A stretch of DNA of 33,903 bases from an uncultured Bacteroidales bacterium (lineage in GTDB: Bacteria; Bacteroidota; Bacteroidia; Bacteroidales; Paludibacteraceae): contig CACZOA010000101.1 of the NCBI GenBank assembly GCA_902782665.1, positions 1-33,903 of the forward strand, given 5' to 3'. The translations under genes and the position numbers were made by a program. The notes under the pieces are model-generated. The model did not search any database. It was not told the origin of the DNA and worked only from the letters and a program-made list of their open reading frames with translations. Of this stretch, positions 17,301-24,027 are shown piece by piece; position 1 is the stretch's first letter, and the number at the start of each line of letters is the position of its first letter.

Positions 17301-17798
17301 ATTCAACCTCTTATTGCCAATCTTCAAGATGAAACATGGCGAAAAAAAGTAATGGATGTTCGTAATTGGTTTTCATATAAAGCCGAAGAGTATTACAAAG
17401 AAACGGAGCAAAAGCACAAAACATATCAAAGTATGGGTCAACTGTCTGGCGGAGAAAAAGCACAACTCACATACACAATTTTAGGTTCAGCAATTGCTTA
17501 CCAATTTGGGCTCACAAAAGACGGACTACAAGCTAATTCGCTACGATTTATAGCTATTGATGAGGCATTTAAGGCACAAGACGAGGATAAAGCACGTTAT
17601 CTGATTTCGTTGTGCAAACAATTGCACCTGCAATTATTAGTAGTAACTCCAAGCGACAACATTCACATTGTACAAGATGACATTTCATTTGTCCATTATG
17701 TTGAACGCAATGGTAATGAATCGCGAATTTTCAACATGACAATACAACAATTCAAAGAAGAACGAGATAAATATCAAGCCGATGATAACACCAACTGA
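14376..17798 (+). CDS. jetC: Wadjet protein JetC (SMC/MukB-like ATPase)
   Basis: This 1140-residue SMC-like ATPase powers DNA loop extrusion in the Wadjet complex. Walker A is GANASGKS (48-55) near the N-terminus. Two long coiled-coil arms occupy roughly 265-470 and 640-1000, separated by a hinge-like globular region (about 480-640). The C-terminal head half carries the signature LSGGE (1023-1027) and Walker B FIAIDEAF with Asp1062 and Glu1063. All ATPase residues look intact, and the length is in the range of JetC proteins. It overlaps both neighbours by 17 nt (jetB at 14376-14392, jetD at 17782-17798). A RecF/SbcC-like repair ATPase is excluded by the gene order. Confidence 0.95.
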   Translation: MQEQYDLFTTDAGSAGYRLDYFEILNWGTFHNRIYRIAPQGNNSLLTGANASGKSTLIDALLTLLVPLKKDRFYNQSSGIEKKGDRNEETYVLGNYGNIQAEGETSVKTQQLRDKSTYSIILASFANNHQKIVTLFQIRYFVNGELKCIYGFSHKPLTIENDLSIFNGSKGDWKKALEKKYNANAPKRQIDFYDSIKDYTDRFVNALGLRSNKALTLFNQIVGVKVLNDLDEFIRNNMLEQRDSENAYTNLNESFATLMGAKTKIEKVKEQISQLKPIDQKANQLEDIKYALDELQKKREMSVYWFAQKNVELAKEKISELNTKLEDLQQQLNKLNEEKEQLKEKERELSLSIEGDDIGKQIKALSNEIANLEKQKINRQNKLEDYNNKVIEVGLPENPSEQVFSDNREKARLAKTECQSEYDNKQEDLRLTKNKADEINEAIKKNMSTLEIIHKNKNNISGREAEIREMILQATGATTSEIPFIGELIRVKESEKTWENTIEKILHNFALRLIVPDKYYKTVNQFVNSKNLNGRIVYQRYKETASLKGFQHREMADNCLPNKLEFNTKSQYYEWVEDIIYENYNYTCVTNLEEFDKYAEKTATMEGLIKSVNNKHEKDDRKHINSRENYILGWENKEKMASIRATIKYLQDEQKQNTKSIREIETAKTAIAKRKECFDYIFNVFTKYDDINWEEYAQKIQKKTEDKTKLEAANDKVKALQEQLNVVKKELLKLEKDTIPAKNEDIYKIKNVDIANANKRIYENIALLNKLGNVDVSSFESENSQWLVVDYSNIEKMQNSFLSEIAQQDTAKKNAKSQIEQEVATLIRKFKNPSEDITNKFKDWRSDVHTLPEAENIHLISEYQKFYNRLVNEDLVRFEDQFNNYLQETVTNKVSAFRMFFTNWEKSIKETIDMLNKSLKEIDFSTSPSTYIQLENTKKINNDIAEFRKKLDDAIPNIREVNSNIDGRRHHFETKIQPLIANLQDETWRKKVMDVRNWFSYKAEEYYKETEQKHKTYQSMGQLSGGEKAQLTYTILGSAIAYQFGLTKDGLQANSLRFIAIDEAFKAQDEDKARYLISLCKQLHLQLLVVTPSDNIHIVQDDISFVHYVERNGNESRIFNMTIQQFKEERDKYQADDNTN

Positions 17799-18915
17799 TA
17801 TAAAAAAGAAAGCCGAAAACAAATACACAACTTATTTACAGTCAATCGTTGAAGACATTCCTTTTCAACCAATTGAAATTATTGGTGATAAAAAACCCAA
17901 TAATGACACCAATAAGTTCGAACAAGAGTTGACTGAATTGATCAATCACTCGAAAGAGAAAAAAGGATATGGTTATTTCGTTAAATATCAAAAAATTAAA
18001 ACCAAACAACATGGGGAGCAAGATATTCCAACATCCATAAGTTTTAATACTGAATCCGACTATTTGAAATACATTAGTAAAGAAAAAGAAACGGCAAAAT
18101 TCAAAAATGACATTGCTGACATATTTGCCTCATTTCCAGAATTGAAAAATTGGGTCTGTAAATATCCAAGCAAGGTTATAGAAAATGATTGGAAAAGTTT
18201 GCTGAAAGTTTGTAAGTATTTTAGAGACACACCCAAACCGCAACTTTATATCCGAGAATTGCCCATAAATGTTCATACCAAATTTATTGAAAAAAATAAG
18301 GGCATTATCAAAGAGTTGCTTGACATTATTATCGCTGATTATATCAATGGTGAGGAAAAAGTTTTTGAAATCAGGTTCAATCTCAAATTCGACGAACCAA
18401 GTATTCGATTTAGAATACTAGACAAAAATGTCAGTCAATCATTGTTCAATGATCTAACAGATCTAAGTGTTCCAGTCAGTCAATTCCAACGACTAAACAT
18501 ACCCATTAAAACCGTATATATAGTAGAAAACAAAATAAATATGCTAACATTTCCATTGAGAAATGATAGTATTGTTATTTGGGGACACGGATTTGGTATA
18601 GAAGTTTTGAAAAATGTAAAATGGCTCAATAGTAAACATATTTATTATTGGGGAGACATTGACTCACAAGGTTTTGAAATTTTATCACAAGTAAGAACCT
18701 ATTTTCCTTCGACCATAAGTTTTATGATGGATAAAGAAACATTTGAACTCTTTAACGAAAAAGACAAAGGCACGAAATCAAATGTGACAACAGATTTGAA
18801 GTTAACGAAAGAAGAACAAGAACTATACGATTATCTTAAAACAAATGATTTAAGATTAGAACAAGAAAAAATTCCTTTTGAATACGCAAACAAAAAAATT
18901 TTTCAAATTAACTAA
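17782..18915 (+). CDS. jetD: Wadjet nuclease JetD (DUF3322/DUF2220, Toprim-like)
   Basis: This 377-residue protein is the DNA-cleaving subunit, related to the topoisomerase VI/Spo11 Toprim fold, that cuts small closed circular DNA held by JetABC. The N-terminal half (DUF3322) contains the family-typical FPELKNWVCKYPSKVIEN and YIRELPINVHTKFIEKNKG. The C-terminal DUF2220 has the Toprim acidic set: Glu249 in YIVENKIN, and Asp292 and Asp294 in GDIDSQGFEIL. The catalytic acidic residues appear complete, so the nuclease is predicted to be active. Its ATG overlaps jetC by 17 nt. The 94-nt stretch after its stop holds nothing recognisable before the palindromic repeat at 19010. Confidence 0.94.
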   Translation: MITPTDIKKKAENKYTTYLQSIVEDIPFQPIEIIGDKKPNNDTNKFEQELTELINHSKEKKGYGYFVKYQKIKTKQHGEQDIPTSISFNTESDYLKYISKEKETAKFKNDIADIFASFPELKNWVCKYPSKVIENDWKSLLKVCKYFRDTPKPQLYIRELPINVHTKFIEKNKGIIKELLDIIIADYINGEEKVFEIRFNLKFDEPSIRFRILDKNVSQSLFNDLTDLSVPVSQFQRLNIPIKTVYIVENKINMLTFPLRNDSIVIWGHGFGIEVLKNVKWLNSKHIYYWGDIDSQGFEILSQVRTYFPSTISFMMDKETFELFNEKDKGTKSNVTTDLKLTKEEQELYDYLKTNDLRLEQEKIPFEYANKKIFQIN

Positions 18916-19009
18916 AGGCGTTGAGAAATAAGCAAACAACAATTTTCACTAAGAAAGTATAGATGAAGAAGAACCAGAATTCCTAGATTAAAAACATCCA
19001 TCACTCTCC

Positions 19010-19050
19010 CCTATCACACGAATTTGAAATCCTCATTTCCGTGTGATAGG
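19010..19050 (+). repeat. Palindromic repeat copy 1 (34-bp core at 19012-19045)
   Basis: A perfect 11-bp inverted repeat (CCTATCACACG at 19010-19020, CGTGTGATAGG at 19040-19050) encloses a 5-nt one-sided bulge (AATTT) and an inner 5-bp stem GAAAT/ATTTC with a CCTC loop. The 34-bp core recurs in the same orientation at 20238-20271 with two changes, so the pair flanks fic. It lies between the convergent ends of jetD and fic, but no U-tract follows the stem on either strand. Confidence 0.85.
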
Positions 19051-19055
19051 AATTC

Positions 19056-20108
19056 TTACTCATGTTTTATAATTTCCCAATGGCCGCCTTTGTCTGGACC
19101 AACGCGGCGGATGATGCCACATTCCTGTAGCTTCTTTATATTTTTCTCCACACCGCGACGAGACAAGCCAACAATTGTAGTAAGTTCTTTTACAGTCACT
19201 TTCGGATTTTCCGCTATCTGTTTAATTATTTTCTCCACACTTTTCTCCACACTTTTCTGCGAACTTTCTACGACATTTTTCAGGGTAGTTTCTTTTCTCT
19301 CGTCAATATTTCCCTCTTCAGTCGATTTAAGAAATATGTCTATGTCATTACGCAAATGCTCAATATGCAACTGCGTCATGCTATCGACAAAGATGCTGAT
19401 ATCTTCATTATTTCTTGTGTCAACAAGTGCCTGGATATAAGATATTTTGTCCTCTTTGAGCACTCTCACTGGCAAAAGGTCGTATTCCATTTGCAACAAA
19501 TTCATCAGCAAACGGCTGGTACGTCCATTGCCATCTGCCCATGGATGAATGGTCACCAATTCGTAGTGAGCCCAAAAACTGAGTTCGTAGAGAGCACAAG
19601 GGTCTGTCTTGTCGACCAAAATGCGACGTTTGTTAAGTTCATCGCAAAAAGCGGCTAGGCGTGACGGCACTTTCAGGTATGACATATACGACGGACCTCC
19701 AAGCCCAGCACTCACATTCAATTTGCGCAACTCACCTCGTGCCGATGAAAAACTGCCTGTCATTGTGTTGTATTCGCTTCCAGTATGTTCCATTACTTTA
19801 GCAGCCAACGATATAAGCCAATCCACAGTTATAGGATCGTGTCGTTGGACCCATTTCATTCCATATTCGTATGCGGTCTTGAGGTCGAGGTTCATCATCT
19901 GCTCCTGTATTGTACGTTTGCTGCTGGTGATACCCTCGTCGAAAAGGAGTTGTGCCTCCACTTCGGTCACAGTACTGCCTTCAATGGCTGTGGAATGAGC
20001 AATAATGGAATAGAGATAGAATTTTTGAAAATCTATCTGTTCCGAAATGCCCAAATTCCTATATTGATTCAGCAATGTAATCAGTGTCTCTTTGTCTTGT
20101 TGCGTCAT
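19056..20108 (-). CDS. Fic-domain protein with N-terminal inhibitory motif and C-terminal winged helix
   Basis: This 350-residue Fic protein probably transfers AMP from ATP to a Ser, Thr or Tyr of a target protein. The catalytic motif is HPWADGNGRTSR (188-199), a match to HxFx(D/E)GNGRxxR with Trp in place of Phe. An inhibitory helix of the (S/T)xxxE(G/N) form is present upstream at residues 39-44 (STAIEG, Glu43), as in class II Fic proteins that self-inhibit. Residues of about 295-350 form a winged helix (VTVKELTTIVGLSRRGVEKN), suggesting DNA binding or autoregulation. It stands alone with no antitoxin gene, consistent with the built-in inhibitor. It lies between the Wadjet cassette and a DUF4010 gene, flanked by two near-identical repeats. 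The target is unknown. Confidence 0.93.
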   Translation of the reverse strand: MTQQDKETLITLLNQYRNLGISEQIDFQKFYLYSIIAHSTAIEGSTVTEVEAQLLFDEGITSSKRTIQEQMMNLDLKTAYEYGMKWVQRHDPITVDWLISLAAKVMEHTGSEYNTMTGSFSSARGELRKLNVSAGLGGPSYMSYLKVPSRLAAFCDELNKRRILVDKTDPCALYELSFWAHYELVTIHPWADGNGRTSRLLMNLLQMEYDLLPVRVLKEDKISYIQALVDTRNNEDISIFVDSMTQLHIEHLRNDIDIFLKSTEEGNIDERKETTLKNVVESSQKSVEKSVEKIIKQIAENPKVTVKELTTIVGLSRRGVEKNIKKLQECGIIRRVGPDKGGHWEIIKHE

Positions 20109-20237
20109 AAACCTTTCTCTTTTTCTTATGCCGTAGCCAATACCTTAAATCATGTAAATATACGATTTATTGTTTTAAATTCCACATGAAATTCAAAAGA
20201 AGTCATTTTAATATAGAATAGCATGCCCAGAAAAAAG

Positions 20238-20271
20238 TATCACACGAATTTGAAATCTTCATTTTCGTGTG
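20238..20271 (+). repeat. Palindromic repeat copy 2, flanking fic
   Basis: This copy matches the core at 19012-19045 at 32 of 34 positions, in direct orientation, 1226 bp away. The fold is conserved: outer stem CACACG/CGTGTG, the same 5-nt bulge AATTT, inner stem GAAAT/ATTTT and a 4-nt loop. One change turns a G-C pair into a possible G-U pair and the other lies in the loop. The outer CCTAT/ATAGG extension of copy 1 is missing here. Confidence 0.85.
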
Positions 20272-20346
20272 GCATGAGTGGTGATTCCTTCCCAAAATCC
20301 ATTAATATAACATTCCTCCCGTCGCCCCAATTTTTCGACGCTTTCC

Positions 20347-20377
20347 TTGGCATTAAGAGAAATATCCGCTATATTTG
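20347..20377 (+). promoter_or_regulatory. Promoter of the DUF4010 gene
   Basis: TTGG (20347-20350), a 19-nt spacer and TATATTTG (20370-20377) fit the Bacteroidota pattern, with one departure in the -33 box. The start codon is 38 nt downstream. Confidence 0.6.
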
Positions 20378-20415
20378 TTTAGAAGGATTCAAGAACATTT
20401 ATAATTCATACGGAT

Positions 20416-21702
20416 ATGGAATCGATTACAAATATATTCTCAACTGACATCATCAATTTTGCTGTTGTTGCTCTGATGTCACTGGTGATCGGGTTATCAC
20501 AGAGAAAACTATATGAAAAAAACAGCGATATATTGCACACTTTCGGTTCAGACAGAACTTTCACTCTGATTGGAATACTTGGTTATGTGCTTTATGTGAT
20601 GGGAAACGGAAGTCTCACTCCTTTCCTATATGGCGGAGCAACATTGTCTTTGCTCCTCAGCATCGCGTATGCCCACAAACTATTCATACGTCAGCGTACA
20701 GGAATCACGTCGATCATGATCGCCTTGATCACCTATTGCATCGCACCGATTATATATGTGTCGTCCATCACGCTGGCTATCCTCGTGGTCGTCACTGTGC
20801 TTGTCTTGGCGGAAATGAAAGACAAATTCACCGAGTTCACAAAGAAGATGAACGATGAGGAGTTTATCAACCTTGCCAAATTCCTTATTATCGCAGGCGT
20901 CATTCTTCCTATCCTTCCTAACAACGAGTTGATTGAGGGAACGGGTCTGACACCCTACACAATATGGCTTGCCACCGTCGTCATCTCAGGAATTTCATAT
21001 ATCAGCTATCTGGTGAAGAAATATCTGTTCCCCAACGGAGGCGTCATCATCACAGGTATTCTTGGCGGAATATACAGCAGCACAGCCACATGCATCATAT
21101 TGTCGAAGAAAGCGAAGGATCATTCTGGTGATTTGAAGGAATACATCGCGGCTATCTTCTGCGCCATCACAATGATGTATTTCAAGATATTTATCCTTTT
21201 GGGTATCTTCAACTATAATCTGATGCTCAAATACTGGTATCTGTTTGCCATCATGATCGTGGTATCTGCCGTTGTAGCATACTTCTTCTATCGTCAGAAA
21301 CCAAAGGCAGGAGAGAATGGCTCAGACACAAAAATTGAGGAAGAGGAGGAGAAGAATCCGTTGGAATTCAAAGTCGCCATTCTTTTCGCTATCCTATTCA
21401 TAGCATTCACGTTGGTGACAACTTACGCTTTGGTTTATTTCGGCGACAGCGGATTACGCATACTTTCAATCATCGTTGGTGTGACGGACATCAATCCGTT
21501 CATCATCAACCTGTTCCAGACCCAGCACAACGTGTCTGACGCACTTCTGATCCTTGCCACATTCCAGGCGATCATAAGCAACAACGTCGTCAAGATGCTG
21601 TATGGAATATTCTTCTCTGGCAAAAAACTGTTGAAGGATCTTTGCATAGGATTCGGAGTCATTTGCGCGTTCAACATCCTGCTTCTGATCATCGCATTGT
21701 AA
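20416..21702 (+). CDS. MgtC/DUF4010-family multi-pass membrane protein
   Basis: This 428-residue inner-membrane protein has about 11-12 hydrophobic segments. The N-terminal part (about 10-100) resembles MgtC/SapB, with VALMSLVIGLSQRKLYEKN and an RTFTLIGILGYVLY block. The C-terminal part (about 190-428) is DUF4010, with GVIITGILGGIYSSTATCIILSKKAK and NNVVKMLYGIFFSG near the end. A charged loop rich in Glu and Lys lies at about 292-315. Transport or ion-homeostasis roles are suggested for the family but no substrate is established. It is a single gene with its own promoter, 112 nt before purM. Confidence 0.82.
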   Translation: MESITNIFSTDIINFAVVALMSLVIGLSQRKLYEKNSDILHTFGSDRTFTLIGILGYVLYVMGNGSLTPFLYGGATLSLLLSIAYAHKLFIRQRTGITSIMIALITYCIAPIIYVSSITLAILVVVTVLVLAEMKDKFTEFTKKMNDEEFINLAKFLIIAGVILPILPNNELIEGTGLTPYTIWLATVVISGISYISYLVKKYLFPNGGVIITGILGGIYSSTATCIILSKKAKDHSGDLKEYIAAIFCAITMMYFKIFILLGIFNYNLMLKYWYLFAIMIVVSAVVAYFFYRQKPKAGENGSDTKIEEEEEKNPLEFKVAILFAILFIAFTLVTTYALVYFGDSGLRILSIIVGVTDINPFIINLFQTQHNVSDALLILATFQAIISNNVVKMLYGIFFSGKKLLKDLCIGFGVICAFNILLLIIAL

Positions 21703-21758
21703 AGTTAGGACGTTCAGCCCTTAACAATCCTCGACACTACAACCAAATATTAAATAAT

Positions 21759-21792
21759 TTTGAACAGATTCTAAAAAAATTGAGTAATTTTG
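21759..21792 (+). promoter_or_regulatory. Candidate purM promoter
   Basis: TAATTTTG (21785-21792) matches the -7 consensus. A TTTG at 21759-21762 is 22 nt upstream, slightly longer than the usual 19-21 nt spacer. The purM ATG follows after 22 nt. Confidence 0.62.
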
Positions 21793-21814
21793 CAGCAAAA
21801 TAAAACAATTTAAG

Positions 21815-22981
21815 ATGAGCGACAAGAGATATGCTATGCGTGGAGTGTCGGCCGGAAAGGAAGACGTACACAACGCGATCAAAAACATCGACAAAGGAAT
21901 TTTCCCTAAAGCATTCTGCAAAATCATCCCAGATATTTTAGGTGGAGACGCAGAATATTGCAACATTATGCACGCCGACGGTGCTGGAACGAAGTCATCG
22001 TTAGCTTATATGTATTGGAAGGAGACGGGAGATTTGTCAGTGTGGAAAGGCATTGCGCAGGACGCATTGATCATGAACATCGATGATCTTCTTTGCGTAG
22101 GTGCGACAGACAACATCTTGGTGTCATCTACAATTGGAAGAAACAAGCTATTGGTTCCAGGTGAGGTGATCAGCGCCATCATCAACGGTACAGATGAGCT
22201 ACTTGCAGAGCTACGTGAGATGGGTGTAGGTGTATACGCCACAGGTGGAGAGACAGCGGATGTAGGTGATTTGGTACGCACAATCATCGTCGACAGCACA
22301 GTCACTTGCCGTATGAAACGCAGCGACGTTGTCAACAACGCCAACATCAGACCAGGTGACGTGATCGTCGGTTTGGCAAGCTACGGCCAGGCAACATACG
22401 AGAAGGGATACAACGGAGGTATGGGAAGCAACGGTTTGACTTCCGCACGCCACGACGTCTTCTCAAAATATTTGGCTGAGAAATATCCAGAGAGCTACGA
22501 CAAAGCCGTTCCAGAAGAGTTGGTTTACTCAGGCGGATTGAAGCTTACAGATAAAGTTGAGGGATCCCCTATCGACGCAGGAAAGTTGGTTTTGTCTCCA
22601 ACACGTACATACGCTCCAGTCATCAAGAAAGTGTTAGACGAATTGCGTAGCGAGATCCACGGAATGGTACACTGCTCTGGTGGTGCCCAGACTAAGATCC
22701 TTCACTTCATAGACAATCTGAAAGTAGTCAAAGACAACATGTTTGATGTTCCGCCATTGTTCAAGACAATACAGCAGCAGAGCAATACTGAGTGGGCTGA
22801 GATGTACAAGGTGTTTAATATGGGACACCGTATGGAGATCTATCTCGACAAGAAGAATGCAGACAAGGTGATTGAGATTTCTAAGTCGTTCGGCATCGAC
22901 GCGAAGATCATCGGACACTGTGAGGAGTCTTCAAAGAAAGAGTTGATTATCAAGAGTGAGTTCGGAGAATTCCGTTACTAA
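21815..22981 (+). CDS. purM: Phosphoribosylformylglycinamidine cyclo-ligase (AIR synthetase)
   Basis: PurM closes the imidazole ring in purine synthesis, converting FGAM and ATP to AIR. The 388-residue protein has the family blocks MHADGAGTKSSLA (ATP and substrate site), DALIMNIDDLLCVGA, GVGVYATGGETADVGD and GLASYGQATYEKGYNGGMGS, ending in the PurM C-terminal domain with VHCSGGAQTKILHF. The length and the insertions around 200-290 are of the longer variant found in Bacteroidota rather than the 345-residue E. coli type. It has its own promoter and a terminator right after the stop. No other purine genes lie nearby. Confidence 0.93.
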   Translation: MSDKRYAMRGVSAGKEDVHNAIKNIDKGIFPKAFCKIIPDILGGDAEYCNIMHADGAGTKSSLAYMYWKETGDLSVWKGIAQDALIMNIDDLLCVGATDNILVSSTIGRNKLLVPGEVISAIINGTDELLAELREMGVGVYATGGETADVGDLVRTIIVDSTVTCRMKRSDVVNNANIRPGDVIVGLASYGQATYEKGYNGGMGSNGLTSARHDVFSKYLAEKYPESYDKAVPEELVYSGGLKLTDKVEGSPIDAGKLVLSPTRTYAPVIKKVLDELRSEIHGMVHCSGGAQTKILHFIDNLKVVKDNMFDVPPLFKTIQQQSNTEWAEMYKVFNMGHRMEIYLDKKNADKVIEISKSFGIDAKIIGHCEESSKKELIIKSEFGEFRY

Positions 22982-22993
22982 TAAAGCATAGTG

Positions 22994-23019
22994 GAGACGT
23001 GGAGGCATATCCACGTCTC
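22994..23019 (+). terminator. purM terminator hairpin
   Basis: A perfect 10-bp stem (GAGACGTGGA at 22994-23003, TCCACGTCTC at 23010-23019, loop GGCATA) begins 12 nt after the purM stop. The following tract is TGTTTATC, short but T-rich. Confidence 0.72.
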
Positions 23020-23153
23020 TGTTTATCAATGCAGTCCGAAAAAACATTCCACTCATATATCACCATTTTTTGGGACTAATATAGAGAAAAACATTTTAAC
23101 AAAAATTAAATATTTTTTTTGGAGAGAAATATGGAAATCTCCAATATATTTAA

Positions 23154-23161
23154 TAATTTTG
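23154..23161 (+). promoter_or_regulatory. Candidate -7 element (TAATTTTG) for the two-TM gene
   Basis: TAATTTTG matches the -7 consensus, 52 nt before the ATG at 23214. No TTTG lies at the right distance upstream, so the element is incomplete. The rest of the 232-nt gap after purM holds only the purM terminator and AT-rich sequence. Confidence 0.45.
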
Positions 23162-23213
23162 TAGCCAACAAAAGAAATAATTAACACAAAAATTTAATAA
23201 AATATGGGAACAG

Positions 23214-23987
23214 ATGCATAATATCAAAAAAGTATTCAACTTCACTAGAATATATTTAGGTAGTTGTTTGGGTACTACAGGATCAATATGTTCTATTGCA
23301 GGATTAGTAATGTGTTTTAGTAACAACAAAACAGCTATAATAATTGCGTTAACGATTGTTATTTTATGTCTACTCATCATTGTTTTTCAGATAATAAGAG
23401 TAATCAACAAGTTTATTGATGAGAATTCCTCTGAAGATTATAAGCGAATATCCACTTTTCTAATCTTCAAATCCAACGATGGAGTGAAATCCACATTTGA
23501 AGTTTACCGCACAATACAATGCAAAAGGTTGTTTCTCACAGAAATACCATATAATTTCAAATGGACAGGTGCGATTCCACCAAAAATCGAATCAGTATCA
23601 CAAAAGATTAGTCCTCTGATCCACAACGAAAACAAAAATGAATGGGATACGGCGAAAATAACATTCAATCACCCATTAAAATACAATGATTGTACAGTAA
23701 TCAGTATAAAAACAACCAATGAAGACACTGACAACACAGCCAAGCCATGGATAAGTTCAAGACTCGACACTCCTATTGAAGTGCTCGGTTTTAGAGTTTT
23801 ATTGTCTTACAAAAGCAATGAATACGCAAAGCCAGCATATTTCGAAAGGAAAAAGATCGTGTCTCAAATAGATGGAGATTTCGAATTCATTGAATCCGTG
23901 GAATTCGACAAAGATCATAAACTATACTATCATACAAAGACCAATCCAGAGCCAGGCTATATTTATAGGCTGAGGTGGGAAAAATAA
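23214..23987 (+). CDS. Unrecognised protein with two membrane segments and a soluble beta-rich domain
   Basis: I do not recognise this 257-residue protein. Two hydrophobic segments (about 15-35 and 40-62) form a hairpin near the N-terminus. A soluble domain of about 190 residues follows, rich in beta-prone and aromatic residues, with short motifs STFEVYRTIQCKRL, YNFKWTGAIPP, NHPLKYNDCTVISIKT and a terminal YIYRLRWEK. No enzyme motif or lipobox is visible. The A/T-rich composition resembles the Wadjet region more than purM, which suggests an accessory gene. It precedes the AlkD-like gene by 40 nt, so the two may be cotranscribed. A two-TM anchor plus a cytosolic domain is compatible with a sensor or membrane effector, but nothing here proves that. 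Confidence 0.7.
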   Translation: MHNIKKVFNFTRIYLGSCLGTTGSICSIAGLVMCFSNNKTAIIIALTIVILCLLIIVFQIIRVINKFIDENSSEDYKRISTFLIFKSNDGVKSTFEVYRTIQCKRLFLTEIPYNFKWTGAIPPKIESVSQKISPLIHNENKNEWDTAKITFNHPLKYNDCTVISIKTTNEDTDNTAKPWISSRLDTPIEVLGFRVLLSYKSNEYAKPAYFERKKIVSQIDGDFEFIESVEFDKDHKLYYHTKTNPEPGYIYRLRWEK

Positions 23988-24027
23988 GTCGGACACAAAC
24001 GGATAAATCCTCTGAAATTGACAGAAT

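Larger units (their letters stand above)
20109..20415. other. Intergenic region between fic and the DUF4010 gene
   Basis: This 307-nt stretch is divergent, so it should hold promoters for both sides. It contains repeat copy 2 (20238-20271) and a good plus-strand promoter (20347-20377). On the fic side only a weak TATATTTA is seen. A 74-codon plus-strand frame from 20223 runs through the repeat and into the DUF4010 gene; it has no family features and is not accepted as a gene. Confidence 0.6.

Noticed and set aside
12369-18915. MukBEF or MksBEF chromosome-segregation operon
   Set aside because: The DUF3375/DUF4194 pair and the JetD-type DUF3322/DUF2220 nuclease at the end define Wadjet.
19010-19050. 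Simple rho-independent terminator for jetD or fic
   Set aside because: The stem is good but neither strand has a following T run, and the second copy lies in a divergent promoter region.
20223-20447. 74-codon plus-strand frame running through repeat copy 2
   Set aside because: It overlaps the repeat, the DUF4010 promoter and the DUF4010 start, and has no recognisable domain.
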